DNA of 64,000 bases from Lichenostomus cassidix (GCA_008360975.2 CM039182.1:106258443-106322442); one strand, 5' to 3'. Shown: positions 1-11,016, counted from the stretch's first letter. Numbers and translations are program-made. The notes: generated from the letters alone by a model not told the origin.

Positions 1-3000
1 ACCTCTGAACAAAGCTGGCTGCTCAACAGCTTGGGACTACAGCAGCAGTTCCACAATGTGTTCTGCTGCCAAGATCAGTGAGTGTAATTGATCTCTGTCA
101 GGTGTGTGTAAAAGGCTCTAAGGGTGACAGTGTGCTGCTGTAGAAAAGCTGCTTATTGGGCTCAATTCTGAGGATAGTTCAAAAGCAGGACTGCTGCTCT
201 TGTGACCTCCTGGGGCTGATTTTAATCCAGCTGGTGGTCTCAGTACTGGGAAGGGTGGTTTACAGTGGTGCAGAGTTACACTGCTGCAGTGCCTTACCTG
301 GCTTACAAACAGGGTCTGTCAGCTGTGATACCCAGGCTGACTGGTAGAGTCTACACTGATAGCTGGCCCTCCTGGTCTGCATGTCTCTGTGTCATTTCCC
401 TTTTGGAAGGAAGACAGAGTGGTGAGGGTTCAGTGAAAGACAGGAACTTGAGGGTAACAAAAAAGAGAGAGAAAAAAAGAAGTAGTTTCTAATTAAAGCA
501 CTAATAATTAGATGTTGCAGAAGGGGGGATGCAGGCTGGTTGCAGTACCCTTTGCTAGAATTGATTCTACAGGGATGCATTTTCTATTTGCTTATCTTTG
601 TACTTGACTGCGACCTGGTTGAAAAGCAGCACTTTTCACGTCCCCTTGAAACAGACAAATCTGTCTTGGGGTATGCTGAAAAAGTGAAGGATCCCCCAAA
701 ACAGCAAGACACAAGTGGTTGCTGCCTGACATGGAGGAACATAATAGAGATGTCTGGGAGCAAGGATTGGGCTGGTATTTTCCAGGTCTCAAAAGCTCTG
801 TGCTTTTGAGGAAGGGGTATGTGAAATGTAAAGGAGAGGATTATTGACTGTTGCCTAGGGCCAGACAAGGTTGATCTACTGCCCAATAGGAATTTTCTCA
901 AGTGGAGGCTCTGAGAACTGAGCAGCAGAGGACTCTCCCTTAAAGTGTCCCTTGTGTCAACTTGACAGCTCAGAGCTGGGCATTTCTTCAGTAAAGTCTT
1001 GGACATTACCAGAGGCATCCATGATGGTTCATTAGGATGTGCAGCTCTCAGACCAAATTGGTCTTGGTCCAAATTCTGAAACAAAACCATGAGAAAACAG
1101 TGTTTCAATACAACTGTGGAATACAGCAGCTAAAAGGAGATAGTGCTCATCACTGTATAAATTTACTTAAAAGTGGATTCCCCAGCATGGTCCCTATCTG
1201 GACTGGGATGACCCAAGCTGTCTGTTAGTTTCTTTAATTTTAAACCAGCATGTACTTTGAGAGAAGGACTTTTTCTTTTAACTTGTGGTAGCAGCTGTTG
1301 GTTGTCAAAGAGCTCCTGGCCTCTGAAATGCTGTACTTGGTAGCTTTGATAAGCCAGAGTGATGCTATGGGAAATGTAGAGCTGTGAACTGGCTTTGTTA
1401 GCCATCAAGGGGCCCAGGATAAGCTTTGGCTTTGGATGTGGTATTACAGCATAATGTTGCATTATGTCTCTGCACTTTGCATGATGGGTAAGAATTTAAG
1501 AATAAACAAATCCATAACTCTGTCTGAAACACAGGCAGCTTGGTGCTTCTGCCGTGTTGTAGCATCTTGCAGCTACAACAGCTTCCAAAGCAGGCTGGGG
1601 GATTTGTGCTGTCTGCCTCCTTTTTGTAAGAGTGAACAGGCTTGAGGTGGCTTTGTTTGGTGTCTTTTTAAAGGTAAGACTTCTAGTCTAATGACTTATT
1701 TTGAGAGAAAATACTTTCACCTCAATAAAGTTCTTTGAATTATAAAGGACATTGCTGTTGGGTTACTGAAAACCCTTGGGGTTTGTTTCATTTATAACAT
1801 TGCCTCAGGCCTTCTGCTGCATCCTGTTGGACTGACCTCCTTTTCAACCCGTGCTGGCAGCTGCGTTGCAGAGCTATCTTTTCCCTGGATCCTTCAGGGT
1901 TGTCATATGACAAACTTGAACTGTGACCCTTCTGTGTCTTACCAGGACAGCAGTGCCCTCTGTGCAATGTGGCCAGCAGTCTTCCCCACGCACACATTTG
2001 TTCCAAGCCATTTAACAAACTGAAAGTTTCAAATGATGGCATTTCATAGTGTTTAATAGTATTGACTGTAAAGCAAATGAAATGGTGCTGAATACCCTGT
2101 GTGCTGCTTGTAAAAAATACAGCTTCCATTTCTGCAATGTGCCCTGGGTTTTCTGTGGCTAGCGTCTGCTTTCTGGTGAATCTCTTTATATTTTTAATAA
2201 ATTTCAATGCTTCCACCCTAACAACAGTAGTGTTTGCTGCTATAGGTAGTCCAGCAGTGGTATTCATTTCTAATAAATGGAGGGTTTAAACAGATTTCTC
2301 TAAGCAAAGTGGGTAAGTCATTTTGCTGAAGTCTTGCAGAGAGTGTTAGGGTAAGAATTGATATAGTTAACACTGCATCCAAGCAACACCATCTCCAAGT
2401 GGTGTTGATGCTGGCAGGCATTGCCTTGCTGAAGTTACAGAGACTGAGCACTCGTATTTGTACAAATTACATTCATTACCAAGAACCCTCCAGTAGTGAT
2501 AAGAGACTGGCTGTGCAGCACAGATTGGCTCCAAGATAAGTAGCCAGTCTATTGTGCGGCTCATGGTAATCTTCCTCCTTCCCACCCCTAATAATAAATC
2601 TTGGGGCATTTTGGAAAGCATGGGTGTTGCTCGTTCCAGTAGCTTGAATGTGAAACTACTAAACATCATCATCTCCTACCAACTGTATTTTCATAACCAA
2701 GCAAGGCAGCTGACTGAGATTGATAGGCTCAGGTACAATGTTCCGAATATCTGGATGCTTTCCGTGAGTATTTTTTGCTCCCTTAAAGGACAGAGCACAG
2801 ATGATGACTGGGATGAGAGTTTCTCCTGACCATGTTCCAAAGCTAGGGCACACTCACAGTGATGATTTTTTTCATGAAGAGATGGAAACCTCTGGAGCAA
2901 GCGGTAGTAAGAGCTGTGCAAAACCTGGGGCTCTGCACAGGTACAGTGTTAATACCTTCTTAGTTGGCTTGTCCTGTCTCAGTGCAAGCATCTGTTTAGC

Positions 3001-3299
3001 AGGCTTCAGTGATATGGTTCTTATTTAGCTTACTGTAGTAATACAATTTTAAAGGAAGAAAGAACTTTGTGGTTGCTTTGACTGAAATAAACCATCAGCT
3101 GGCAAGAGCTTGCTTTGTCTTTTTCAGTATCTAATGTGCAAAGATTTTTGGATTTTGTTTTCAACATGGAAAGCTGAACATCACAGGCTAATTTTTACAA
3201 GTAGGCAATATAATCCAACCAGTTTGGTTAAAACTTGTAGTCACATGAAATTCTAATGTTTCTGATTTTTTTTTTTTTTTTAATCTCTCCCCCATGTAG
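1..3299 (+). other. TAF4B: TAF4B last intron (3' part)
   Basis: This stretch lies directly upstream of the TAF4B terminal exon and ends in a strong acceptor: a long T/C tract (about 3263-3292) followed by an AG at 3298-3299. I searched it by eye for the preceding TAF4B exon, which in the family encodes a charged coiled segment leading into an Ala-Ala-Ile-Gly-Pro stretch, and did not find it. Open frames of up to 174 codons occur here, but they overlap on both strands, resemble nothing I know and lack splice context, so I read the whole interval as intron. Confidence 0.75.
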
Positions 3300-3467
3300 G
3301 GTTTGAATGGCAATGGAATTGCTGCTGGATCACCAGGTTTTAGCTTTACAAAGCAGAAGCTCTGTCCAAGAGTAACCCGTGTCTGTCTCAGGGACTTGAT
3401 ATTCTGCATGGAACAAGACAGGGAGATGAAGCATTCTCTACACTTGTACCGTGCTCTTCTGAAGTGA
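3300..3467 (+). CDS. TAF4B: TAF4B terminal coding exon (TFIID subunit 4b, C-terminus)
   Basis: TAF4B is a nuclear TFIID subunit, a paralogue of TAF4 that pairs with TAF12 through a histone-fold-like domain and is important in germ cells. The exon opens in phase 0 after an AG at 3298-3299 and encodes 55 residues and a TGA at 3465-3467. Residues 1-17 are a Gly/Ser-rich linker. From about residue 18 the chain follows the strongly conserved TAF4-family C-terminus, including RVTRVCLRDLIFCMEQDREM and the final LYRALLK. That block is nearly the same in TAF4 and TAF4B as I remember them. I choose TAF4B because the neighbour is KCTD1, as in human, and because Cys in VCLRDLIFCMEQ suits TAF4B, where TAF4 has Asn. 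Earlier exons lie to the left of the window. The exon is intact. Confidence 0.92.
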   Translation, partial: GLNGNGIAAGSPGFSFTKQKLCPRVTRVCLRDLIFCMEQDREMKHSLHLYRALLK

Positions 3468-3600
3468 TTTGAATCTTGCATTTCACCTTGCTGTCTACTG
3501 CCAAAGAAAACACTGAAACATTGTTGCACTGTCTTGAAATTCCAGTTTCTGGAAAATGATCCGTTGTAAGGATAACTCTTGTTTACAGATAAACATTTTT

Positions 3601-3606
3601 ATTAAA
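3601..3606 (+). terminator. Possible proximal poly(A) signal of TAF4B
   Basis: An ATTAAA hexamer lies 134 bases after the TAF4B stop codon. It is the commonest variant signal, but the sequence downstream is not strongly G/T-rich, so its use is uncertain. Confidence 0.3.
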
Positions 3607-4696
3607 TACCTAACTTAGCACCTGTAAGGTTTTTAATAATATTTGGCTTAAATCAGTCTGTAAACCAGTGGAAACACTGAGCTGCACACATAAGCACCTA
3701 CATGCTTGCATTTAACTGTTTTACAAGCTCTGAGGGCTTGGTAAGTGTCCCTAGTTTATGTATGTCACTTGCTTCAGTACTCTGGAGTCTGCAACATCTC
3801 TTCTATGTGTAGTGCCACCTTCCAATCCAATCTTATTTAGGGAAACAAGTATCACTATAATGGCACAGCATAGCATGGCAACTGTATTTAATCGTGAGCC
3901 AGCAGTCAGTCAACATGCTAATGTACTGCCTGTCTGACTCAACATCTTAAATTTTCTGGGCTTAGAATTACTACTGGATGTTCATTTGTGGAGATCAAAG
4001 TAGCAAGCAAATGGAATGAGGGGTTCTTTCTACCCCACACTTGCCTCAGTTGCCCTCAGCCTTTCCTCCAAGAAAGAGACTGAGGGAAGGAGGACAAATC
4101 AGTCATTCTTGTGATTGAAGTACATCACACAGTGTAGTTAGGGCATACTTGGATGTTCAGGGAAAATTTGGAGTTACTAAAAATACAGAGTGAAAGATCC
4201 TAAAAAGGAAGGGTAAGCAGGAGAAACAGTTTATCCTTCTCTGATAGAAAAAATAGCATTGAACTTGAGCATAGATGTGGAAAGAAATTACAAAAACAAC
4301 CTGTGCTAGCTACAAGAAAGGGAAAAATTGAGATGCATTGAAACTCTGCAGCTGAAGACCCTCTTAAGGAGAGGAGCAGTGTTTGCAAAGCACAGGATTC
4401 ACTGCTGTAGAATATTGATTTAATACTTTAATGGGGTGTAACAGGGAAACTTCTCAAATAGAATGTATTTAGACAGTTGCTTTGTTTTCATTCAGTGAGG
4501 AGGAGGACTCCAGATTATAAAGACTGTTAGAACAGATTCAAAGATTGTCTACTTGCTGGTAAAGACTGCCTTGTGGTGGAAGGAAAGCCCTCTGGGTCAC
4601 CCTTCTCCCCAGCCTGCAAACATGTTGCCTTCCATGACACAGTGCTGTATAGCATGGCTATTTCCCAGGACTGGTGGGAAAGGCACTGACTGCATT

Positions 4697-4825
4697 CACA
4701 GAATCACAGAATATCCTGAGTTGGAAGGGATCCCTCAAGGATCATCAAGTCCAATTCTTAAGTGAATGTCCTGCACAGGGATTGAACACAGAACATTATT
4801 AGCACCATGCACTAACCAACTATTG
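4697..4825 (-). mobile_element. CR1 LINE 3' tail, antisense
   Basis: The fragment begins with the reverse complement of the CR1 terminal octamer repeat (CACAGAATCACAGAAT). It continues with the typical GAGTTGGAAGGGATC and the CATCAAGTCCAATTC block. It is a 5'-truncated CR1 inserted in minus orientation, probably inside the TAF4B 3' UTR. It resembles the CR1 tail at about 46,605-46,678 more than the other copies here. Confidence 0.85.
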
Positions 4826-5034
4826 AATGGCTTCCTGCTGAATTTTTTTTCTTTGAAAGAACAAGCTTCCTATGGTTACTTGGCATGCTGCTTCAAAACT
4901 TGAAGCAACTATTCACACACCCTCCACTGTCAGAACCACTGCAGATGGTTACCAAATTCACTAAGTTGTGAATCAGTTATGTTGTTTTTTGTTGGAACAG
5001 TAGTAAACAAATCTAGTAAAAGAATGCTGTAAGT

Positions 5035-5076
5035 TATTTATATATGTATATATAGCATATATATATATATATATGT
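5035..5076. repeat. TA-rich microsatellite
   Basis: Imperfect (TA)n with TG and GC interruptions, located in the presumed TAF4B 3' UTR. Confidence 0.9.
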
Positions 5077-5274
5077 AAGAAAAGCAGTACTTTGACTAAA
5101 CTATAGTTTGCAAGATATTGATGGCATCAGGCAAAATTGTTTTGTATAATTAAATGCTTAGCTTTACTTTTTATGTAAAGTGCAGCATTTTCCATATTTG
5201 TGTACTGTATCTTATTGATCAGATGTTAAAAATTATTTTAAATACTGTATTAAAGCAATTATTTTATTAAAAAT

Positions 5275-5280
5275 AATAAA
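5275..5280 (+). terminator. TAF4B: Likely distal poly(A) signal of TAF4B
   Basis: AATAAA ends at 5280 after several A/T-rich near-signals (ATTAAA forms from about 5250), and T/G-rich sequence follows (TTGTTGACTTTGTTTCC). This is the classical arrangement of an upstream hexamer and a downstream G/U element. After this point the sequence changes to more GC-balanced intergenic DNA. Confidence 0.55.
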
Positions 5281-6062
5281 TTGTTGACTTTGTTTCCTTT
5301 CATGAGAAGTTCAGCATCTGAAGTTGTCAGCACCACGACTAATGGTGTGACTCCAAGAGCGAGCCCCAGCTGTCTGCCCATTGCAGGAGCTGGCATGGTT
5401 TCCTCACGTGACATATTAACTATAAACCTCTCTGTTTGAAGGGGTTTTAAACAGAAGTAGGTGACAGAGTAAAGGATTACTTGAAAGGGGAGGGGTGGGC
5501 AGGGAGAAAAAGCAATCTCTCATGTCTGATTTCCTCCTCTCAGTCAGCACAGAGACTGGGTTGTGGGGTTTTTGTTAACAGCTGGGCAGAGGTGAGAGCT
5601 TCACACATGTTCTGGGAAGTGAAAGCACAAACTGTGTCAGACTTCAGCAATGTGCTGTGGAAGCACTGTCCTAAATTATTTTTAAAGCAACTCACAATTA
5701 ATTAAGGTTGGAGAACCACAAAGAGAATCTGCATATTGGCCTGCCTCTTTCGCTTCTTTAAACCAATGTGATACTAAAGTGAAATATGTTGGAAAAAATA
5801 ATTGATAAATAGATATATCAAAAGGATGATGGATGATTCAGGTGTTTTTATGACCTGCCTATGATGCAGATCACATGCTTTTACTGCTGCCAGAGCAAGC
5901 TGTCTCTCACCAGTAGATTCTCCCTGTGTGCTGCCTCTTCCCTGGCATGTCATGTCCACACCCACACCACTCCCAAAACACCCCTCAAACTCAAAAATCA
6001 TACGCAGTAAAGAGTAGCAGATGTTTTCAAAAAGGTTTTTCAGCAGGTCTTTAGGCCAAAGC

Positions 6063-6094
6063 TTTTTGCACCAGCGTTGTCCTTGGTGCAAAAA
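6063..6094. repeat. 11-bp perfect inverted repeat
   Basis: TTTTTGCACCA at 6063-6073 and its exact reverse complement TGGTGCAAAAA at 6084-6094 are separated by 10 bases. The function is unknown; an arm this short can occur by chance. Confidence 0.8.
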
Positions 6095-7796
6095 CAAAAT
6101 ACATGTCTCCCTGCCAAGAATTCATCCTGCCTCGCATTGGAGCTCAGCTTCGCTTCTGAGAAAAGTGTCCTCTGAAGTGGCATTTAGCAGATACCTGGGC
6201 TTTGCTCAGCTACATGAGGAGTTAAAGGAGAGATCACCAGGGGTTCACTTCCATGCTTTTCCCCAATCTTCCTGCCCCTTATGGGAATACGAAAATCCCA
6301 GTCATAAGGTGATGAGGACAAAACCTGCTATTATGCTTCCTTGCCTTTTCGTTCTCAGTATGCTCATGTTCAAGCTTGGGAACCAAGGGGAACTGTCTGT
6401 GCCACCAGTGCCAGGAGGGCTCCAAAGTTTGCTCCAGGCACTTCCTGCTCTGCAGTTGGCCTGCTACCCTTGTGTCTGTTTCTGATGTACTGAGCTGGCT
6501 GGGCAACTATCCCTGCCACTGGAGTGCTCAACCATTAGAGAAAAGGGTATATACAGCTGGGGTGGGGGGAAGCTGTTGTTGCTTACTCTTTACTACTCTT
6601 TCAGCAGTATAGTATGCCAAGTTTTGTGTGGTACTGGTGACAAAAGGGGGCCTGTACTGTTTCTCCTCCAACTGCTGCTTTTTCATTTTATTGCCATTTT
6701 CAAGTCTTAGCACTGAATCCAGCCCTTTGCACTGTCTTTGACTCCAGCTTTTCCCTTCTCCCCCTGGGAAAGCCTAGCTGGAGTGCACTAACACACCCTG
6801 CAGCTTTGTTCGAGGTTTAATGAGGAAGGTAGCAGGGGACTGTGAGACATTGCTGGATGATTCCTCAAAGCCATTGCACTCTCTTGGACACTTTGACACG
6901 AGTAGCTTAAGGCTACTGTTTGCATCAAGTTGTTCTAGGCCCCCTCTCTTTGTAGGCACCTGTGTCCTGCCATGTGAGTGCACTGTGCTGAACAAAAGTG
7001 CTGTCAGCTGTTCTCCAGGTTCATCTCTTTGCTCTGTTCTTTGCTTTCCTCTTCATTTGTTATCACTGGGGTGAAGAGGGAAAGACTAAAGCAAGTGAGG
7101 ATATCCTGAAGGGGCAGACAGTCCAAGTGATCGGACTTGGTGAAATGGGCTTGTTCCCAGCAGCTTTTCAAATGAGAGCTGCTGGCTTTCTGAGGCCAAG
7201 TGCTGTACACTCTTCCTTCCCTCTGCACGTAGCCTGTGCAATGTCTACTTAAGCTCGAAAAGCTGGATGCAGCCATTGTTATCCCAAGTCCCACAGCTGG
7301 AGCCTGCAGCTCTGAAAATAACTACAATCTGTACTGAAGGCTTCACTCCTTGGAGGGGTGCAAAACTGAGTACCAAGACTGAAGAGCACAGCACACTGGA
7401 CCTCTCTGTTCTGCAACTTTCGGTTCTGGGCTTGTTACCACATGTCAGTGGCTGGTCCCACCCTCGTTGGATAGAAAGGCTGCTTGTCTGCAGGCCTCAA
7501 GGCCAGTGTTTCACTTGGTGCAGGCCTTCTGTAACCTCGACAAGCACCCCATTTGGCTTTGTAACACTGAAAGAATAAGCAATAAGCATCGTCTCTTCCT
7601 TTGACATATATTAGTCCTTGCTCCTATGGCCTCTTCTTTCCTCTTCTATTATAGGCATGAGCTGGTCACTCATTGCCTGATCTCTGTAGCTATTCCGGCA
7701 TGTTAGCTGATAACTTTGCTACCCAGTCTCTCCTTATGATTCCCTGCTTCAGTTTCCCTCCTGGAAGCCTGGTTTTGAGAGGGCTTTTGCTGTGAA

Positions 7797-7822
7797 GGGG
7801 GGGTGGGGGGTGGGAATGAGGG
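7797..7822 (+). other. G-quadruplex motif
   Basis: Runs of 7, 6, 3 and 3 G are separated by loops of 1, 1 and 5 bases (T, T, AATGA). This satisfies the canonical four-run G4 rule on the plus strand. No promoter or transcript signal is visible beside it. Confidence 0.8.
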
Positions 7823-8181
7823 TTTTCATCCTGGATTTGAATGGTTGTTCTTGGATGGAAGGAGATGGTGGCAGAGGTCAGCTCGCAGCTCTGAGGCTGC
7901 TACTTTCTCTGCATGGAGAAGATCCTTGCAAGAAGTTGGTGTTTCATGGTGGCCAAGACTTCTGCCCTTAAGTCCTACTTCAGTCAAAGGTTTTCTACCA
8001 GGTCCTTACAGCAGTAGGTACCTCCCATCTTCCAAGGGATGTTTCCCTGACAGAGCTATCCAAAGTTCCTGCTGAACACCCTATCAGAGATGGTCATCCA
8101 TTCTCTTCCCCAACCCCCATCTCACAGTCCCACAGCTCTTCCACGTCTCTCATTGTCAGCCTGTGTCTCAGAAGTAGCAAA

Positions 8182-8221
8182 GAATCACACAAGACATACA
8201 GAGGCATGTCTTGTGTGATTC
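8182..8221. repeat. 16-bp perfect hairpin
   Basis: The left arm GAATCACACAAGACAT (8182-8197) and right arm ATGTCTTGTGTGATTC (8206-8221) are exact reverse complements around an 8-base loop, ACAGAGGC. Pairing stops abruptly at both ends. The stem is shorter than a typical microRNA precursor. Confidence 0.9.
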
Positions 8222-10179
8222 AGGTGGGCACTGAGTGGTGTCAGGACCCACACACCGAGGCACCAGAGGGTAAACAGTATGTTTTTCACCAGATTTCTGC
8301 CCATTTGTAGTGTCACTGAAAGACCACCTCCCCTGGGGCTGTGTCCCCGTAGGAGAGAGCAAAGGTGGGGCTCTTCTGCATAGGTACTGCTAAGGCAAAA
8401 AAGTCCATCTCAGCAGCTTGGCATGCCACGCTCCTGCTCCACAGGCTTTGCTTGATAACTGCTCTGCAGTTATCAGTAAGCAGTTACTGTCTCTACCAGA
8501 TCACAGGGAATATTATTTTTAAATCTATTTGAAATGAGAAATTATCAGACAGATCATCTGTATCTGTTTTTGAGAGCTAATTCATAATTACGTGTAGTTC
8601 CCCAAGCTTCTTGAGATATTTGCTCTTCCACTTTGAAGTGTTTAGCATGACAGGGTTTATTATTTACAGTTATTTTAAGGTGTTTCTTATGTCTGTTCTT
8701 AGAAACTGGAAGGAAGGGGTTTTTTTCAAGTAATTATGTGTGAATATACATGTACTCTGTGTGTACAAGGATGACTGAGTAACTTTTAAAAAGAAATACT
8801 CTACTTTATGTAAAGACTGAGTTACAACAGCTCCCAGGTGTGAAACTCCAGCAAGGAGAGAGGGAGGAAGGAGGTAATTTATCTTCTCTCTTTAAGAGGT
8901 TTCAAGTTTTAATACATTAAAATCCTTTGATACCTTTGTGCAAAATTGGGCCGAGAATAGACTCCCTTGAAGAGCTGATCAGTGGGAAGTCTCAAGAAGG
9001 AAAGGTAGGAAAAGGAGAAGGCATACAAAGGATGGAAAACAGAGCTCACTCCTCTCTGCAGGAGCTTCAGTGACACCTTTACATGCATTCTGGTGGAGGC
9101 TTTCTTTTACAGAAAAGACAGAAGAGGGCCTTTCTAGAAACAAAGCAGGTGGATATGTGTAGGCATGCTGTGTATTTAATGAAGCAGACTTACTGAGGAA
9201 GAAATCCTTAGATGGTTCCTTCCTGCTCCATGCCATTTTCATTTTTGACTTCACGTCTCTTAACATTTGGACAACACTTTTCTCATCTCATCTCTGTTTG
9301 AAGGAGTGGCAAGGACTATCACCAGCACAGAACAGAGCCAGTGTGGGATGAGGGATGGGGGCCACATGCTGTCCATGGGAGTCAGTGGCCTGATGCTGAA
9401 AGAAAAGGATGGAATAAGAAGATGATGTGTAGCCTAGGCTACATTAGACATACCAGGAGATGTGTAGATACAGTGTGGGCTACTCAACATCTCAAAGCTG
9501 AAGCAGTTTTCTTCTACTGATGTGAATGAACCACGGCTGGAGGCTTACAGCCCGTGTGAGCATCTGTCTTGTGTCAAGCTGAGGTGGTAATCAGGCTTGT
9601 GTTACCTCTTGTCAGAGCCAGGTCTGTAATTTGCTGCACCCTGCCTTTCACCAGCCCATTCCTAAGCCCTTTGCAGACTGGCTGGCAGGTGGTGCGAACT
9701 CAAAGAGTCCTCATCTCACACAGCTCTCAGTCTTTGCTTCTAATTTGAAAGCTTTAGCCCTCTTTATTACAGGGGGGAAAAAAATTGAAAGTGACCCAAA
9801 CTTCAGGTACAGAGGGCAAATATTAAAAGTAAGCTTGTTTTTGCCTTTGAAATTCCACACTTCTTAGGAACTGTTGGTGAGTGATGCCCCAGAGCTGGGG
9901 AGGATGGCTCCAGAAAAAGATCCCCTCAAGTGTGCAATCAGCCCTTCACAGCAGTCTGCTGGGGATGCTGAAAGAGAAATCAGCATTTCGAGTTTTTTTC
10001 CCATGCGGTAAATAAGAACCTGTGGGAAGGTTCTGCCTATGTCCTTACACAAAACCAGGATATCCAGTAATTAGTGAGAGATACCTCCAGGGCAAACTCA
10101 AATTTTGCAACACTTCCCAAGGCAGGGAAAATGCCCTGGGCTAGGGCAGTCTTGGGAAGAGAGTGAGTCAGGAGCCTTA

Positions 10180-10216
10180 TTTTTCTTTCTTTCTTTTTTT
10201 TTTTTTTCTTTCTCTG
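10180..10216. repeat. Pyrimidine (CTTT/T)n tract
   Basis: A T-rich simple sequence with CTTT units, just upstream of a 15-bp tandem duplication and the CpG island. Confidence 0.85.
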
Positions 10217-10232
10217 TAGTCCTGATCAAGTA

Positions 10233-10264
10233 AAAACTTTGCAGGGATGAAAACTTTGCAGGGA
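10233..10264. repeat. 15-bp tandem duplication
   Basis: AAAACTTTGCAGGGA occurs at 10233-10247 and again at 10250-10264, a period of 17 bases. Confidence 0.9.
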
Positions 10265-10559
10265 CCAGACTCTTCCAGACCTCCCTGTACCTGGGTGAGG
10301 CTCCTCCGTCTCCTGAGACAGACGTCTGCCTTTTCAGGCTTTTTCTCCTTTACAAGCTCAACTTTCTGAAGTCCCGAGCCACGTCTGGGAGCGGGGAAGC
10401 CGAGCTGACCCCAGGTTTAGCATCCCCCAGGGAAGAAAGACGGGCAGGTGCCACCCAGCCCTCGCACAGTGGAAGAGGGTAGGGTGCTGCCTCTTTTGGT
10501 GATTTTCTCCCCTACCCCAGAAACACACGGATGATTTAAAGAAGGGCTCAAGAAGAGAT

Positions 10560-10930
10560 TTAAAATTCCTCCATAGCTGTCACCCGCCTGGGGCGGCACC
10601 CGCCACATGAAGTGGAAGCAGCACAGGGCTGGGGCAGGGTGGGTGGCACAGGGCGATGGATGGCGGGAGCTGGCATTGACTCGCCGGCAGCTCCTGCGCG
10701 GGGACCCAGCCCCGGGAAGGGCGGCGAGGCTGCGCTGGCGGAGGGAGCCTTGAGAAAGCCTCGAGAAAGCCTCCTGCTTGGCTCTGGGCCCAGAGGCGCC
10801 AGCACCGCCCTTCTCCCCGGGGCGGCCGGGCCTGCCCAGCCCGGCCCGGCCCAGCGCCTGGGGAAGGCCCTGCCCTGGTGCGCCGCGCTGGGTCCGGCGG
10901 CTCTCGGCCAGAGGGCGGGTGGGAGGCCTG
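10560..10930. promoter_or_regulatory. Orphan CpG island
   Basis: The stretch is strongly GC-rich, with about 30 CpG dinucleotides counted by eye, while the flanks have almost none. It contains a GC box (GGGGCGG at 10819-10825) and several CCGGCCCGG-type blocks. It lies about 5.3 kb after the TAF4B poly(A) signal and 23 kb before the KCTD1 3' end, so it is not the promoter of either. Long frames cross it on both strands, the longest at 10417-11034 on the minus strand, but this is expected where stop codons are rare and I recognise no protein in them. It may start an unannotated non-coding transcript or be a distal regulatory or methylated element. Confidence 0.7.
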
Positions 10931-10954
10931 GCTGGGGGGCTCTGAGCCCTCACT

Positions 10955-11016
10955 GAGCCAACCGGCTGGTTCCCTGGGTGCCCCTGAACCAGCCGGCTGG
11001 TTCCCTGGGTGCTCCT
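10955..11016. repeat. 31-bp tandem duplication
   Basis: Two adjacent 31-bp units (10955-10985 and 10986-11016) share the core CCGGCTGGTTCCCTGGGTG and differ at three positions. They abut the 3' side of the CpG island. Confidence 0.9.

Larger units (their letters stand above)
3468..5295 (+). other. TAF4B: Probable TAF4B 3' UTR
   Basis: Sequence after the TAF4B stop is AT-rich and has no further coding potential. Two possible poly(A) signals are visible: an ATTAAA at 3601-3606, and a stronger AATAAA at 5275-5280 followed by a T/G-rich element. Using the distal site would give a UTR of about 1.8 kb containing an antisense CR1 tail (about 4697-4825) and a TA microsatellite. The extent is inferred from these signals only. 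Confidence 0.55.
5300..10180. other. Intergenic DNA, no gene seen
   Basis: This is the space after TAF4B. Open frames here are short, overlap on both strands and match no family I recognise. The only structures I can point to are an 11-bp inverted repeat at 6063-6094, a G-quadruplex motif at 7797-7822, a 16-bp hairpin at 8182-8221 and an AT-rich, homeobox-site-like stretch at about 8500-8780. Confidence 0.6.

Noticed and set aside
1..80. Possible exon end at the left edge, with a GTGAGT-like donor near 79-84
   Set aside because: One frame is open, but the peptide matches no part of TAF4B that I know and no acceptor is visible, so the donor match alone is not enough.
584..1108. 174-codon open frame on the minus strand
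   Set aside because: It lies in the TAF4B last intron, overlaps frames on the other strand, resembles no known protein and has no promoter or splice context.
2204..2265. A short frame reading TLTTVVFAAIGSPAVV, resembling the TAF4-family Asn-Leu-Thr-Ala-Leu-Ala-Ala-Ile-Gly-Pro block
   Set aside because: The similarity covers only Ala-Ala-Ile-Gly plus a few residues. The flanks are AT-rich with no Lys/Arg-rich continuation and no good splice sites, so it is coincidence within the intron.
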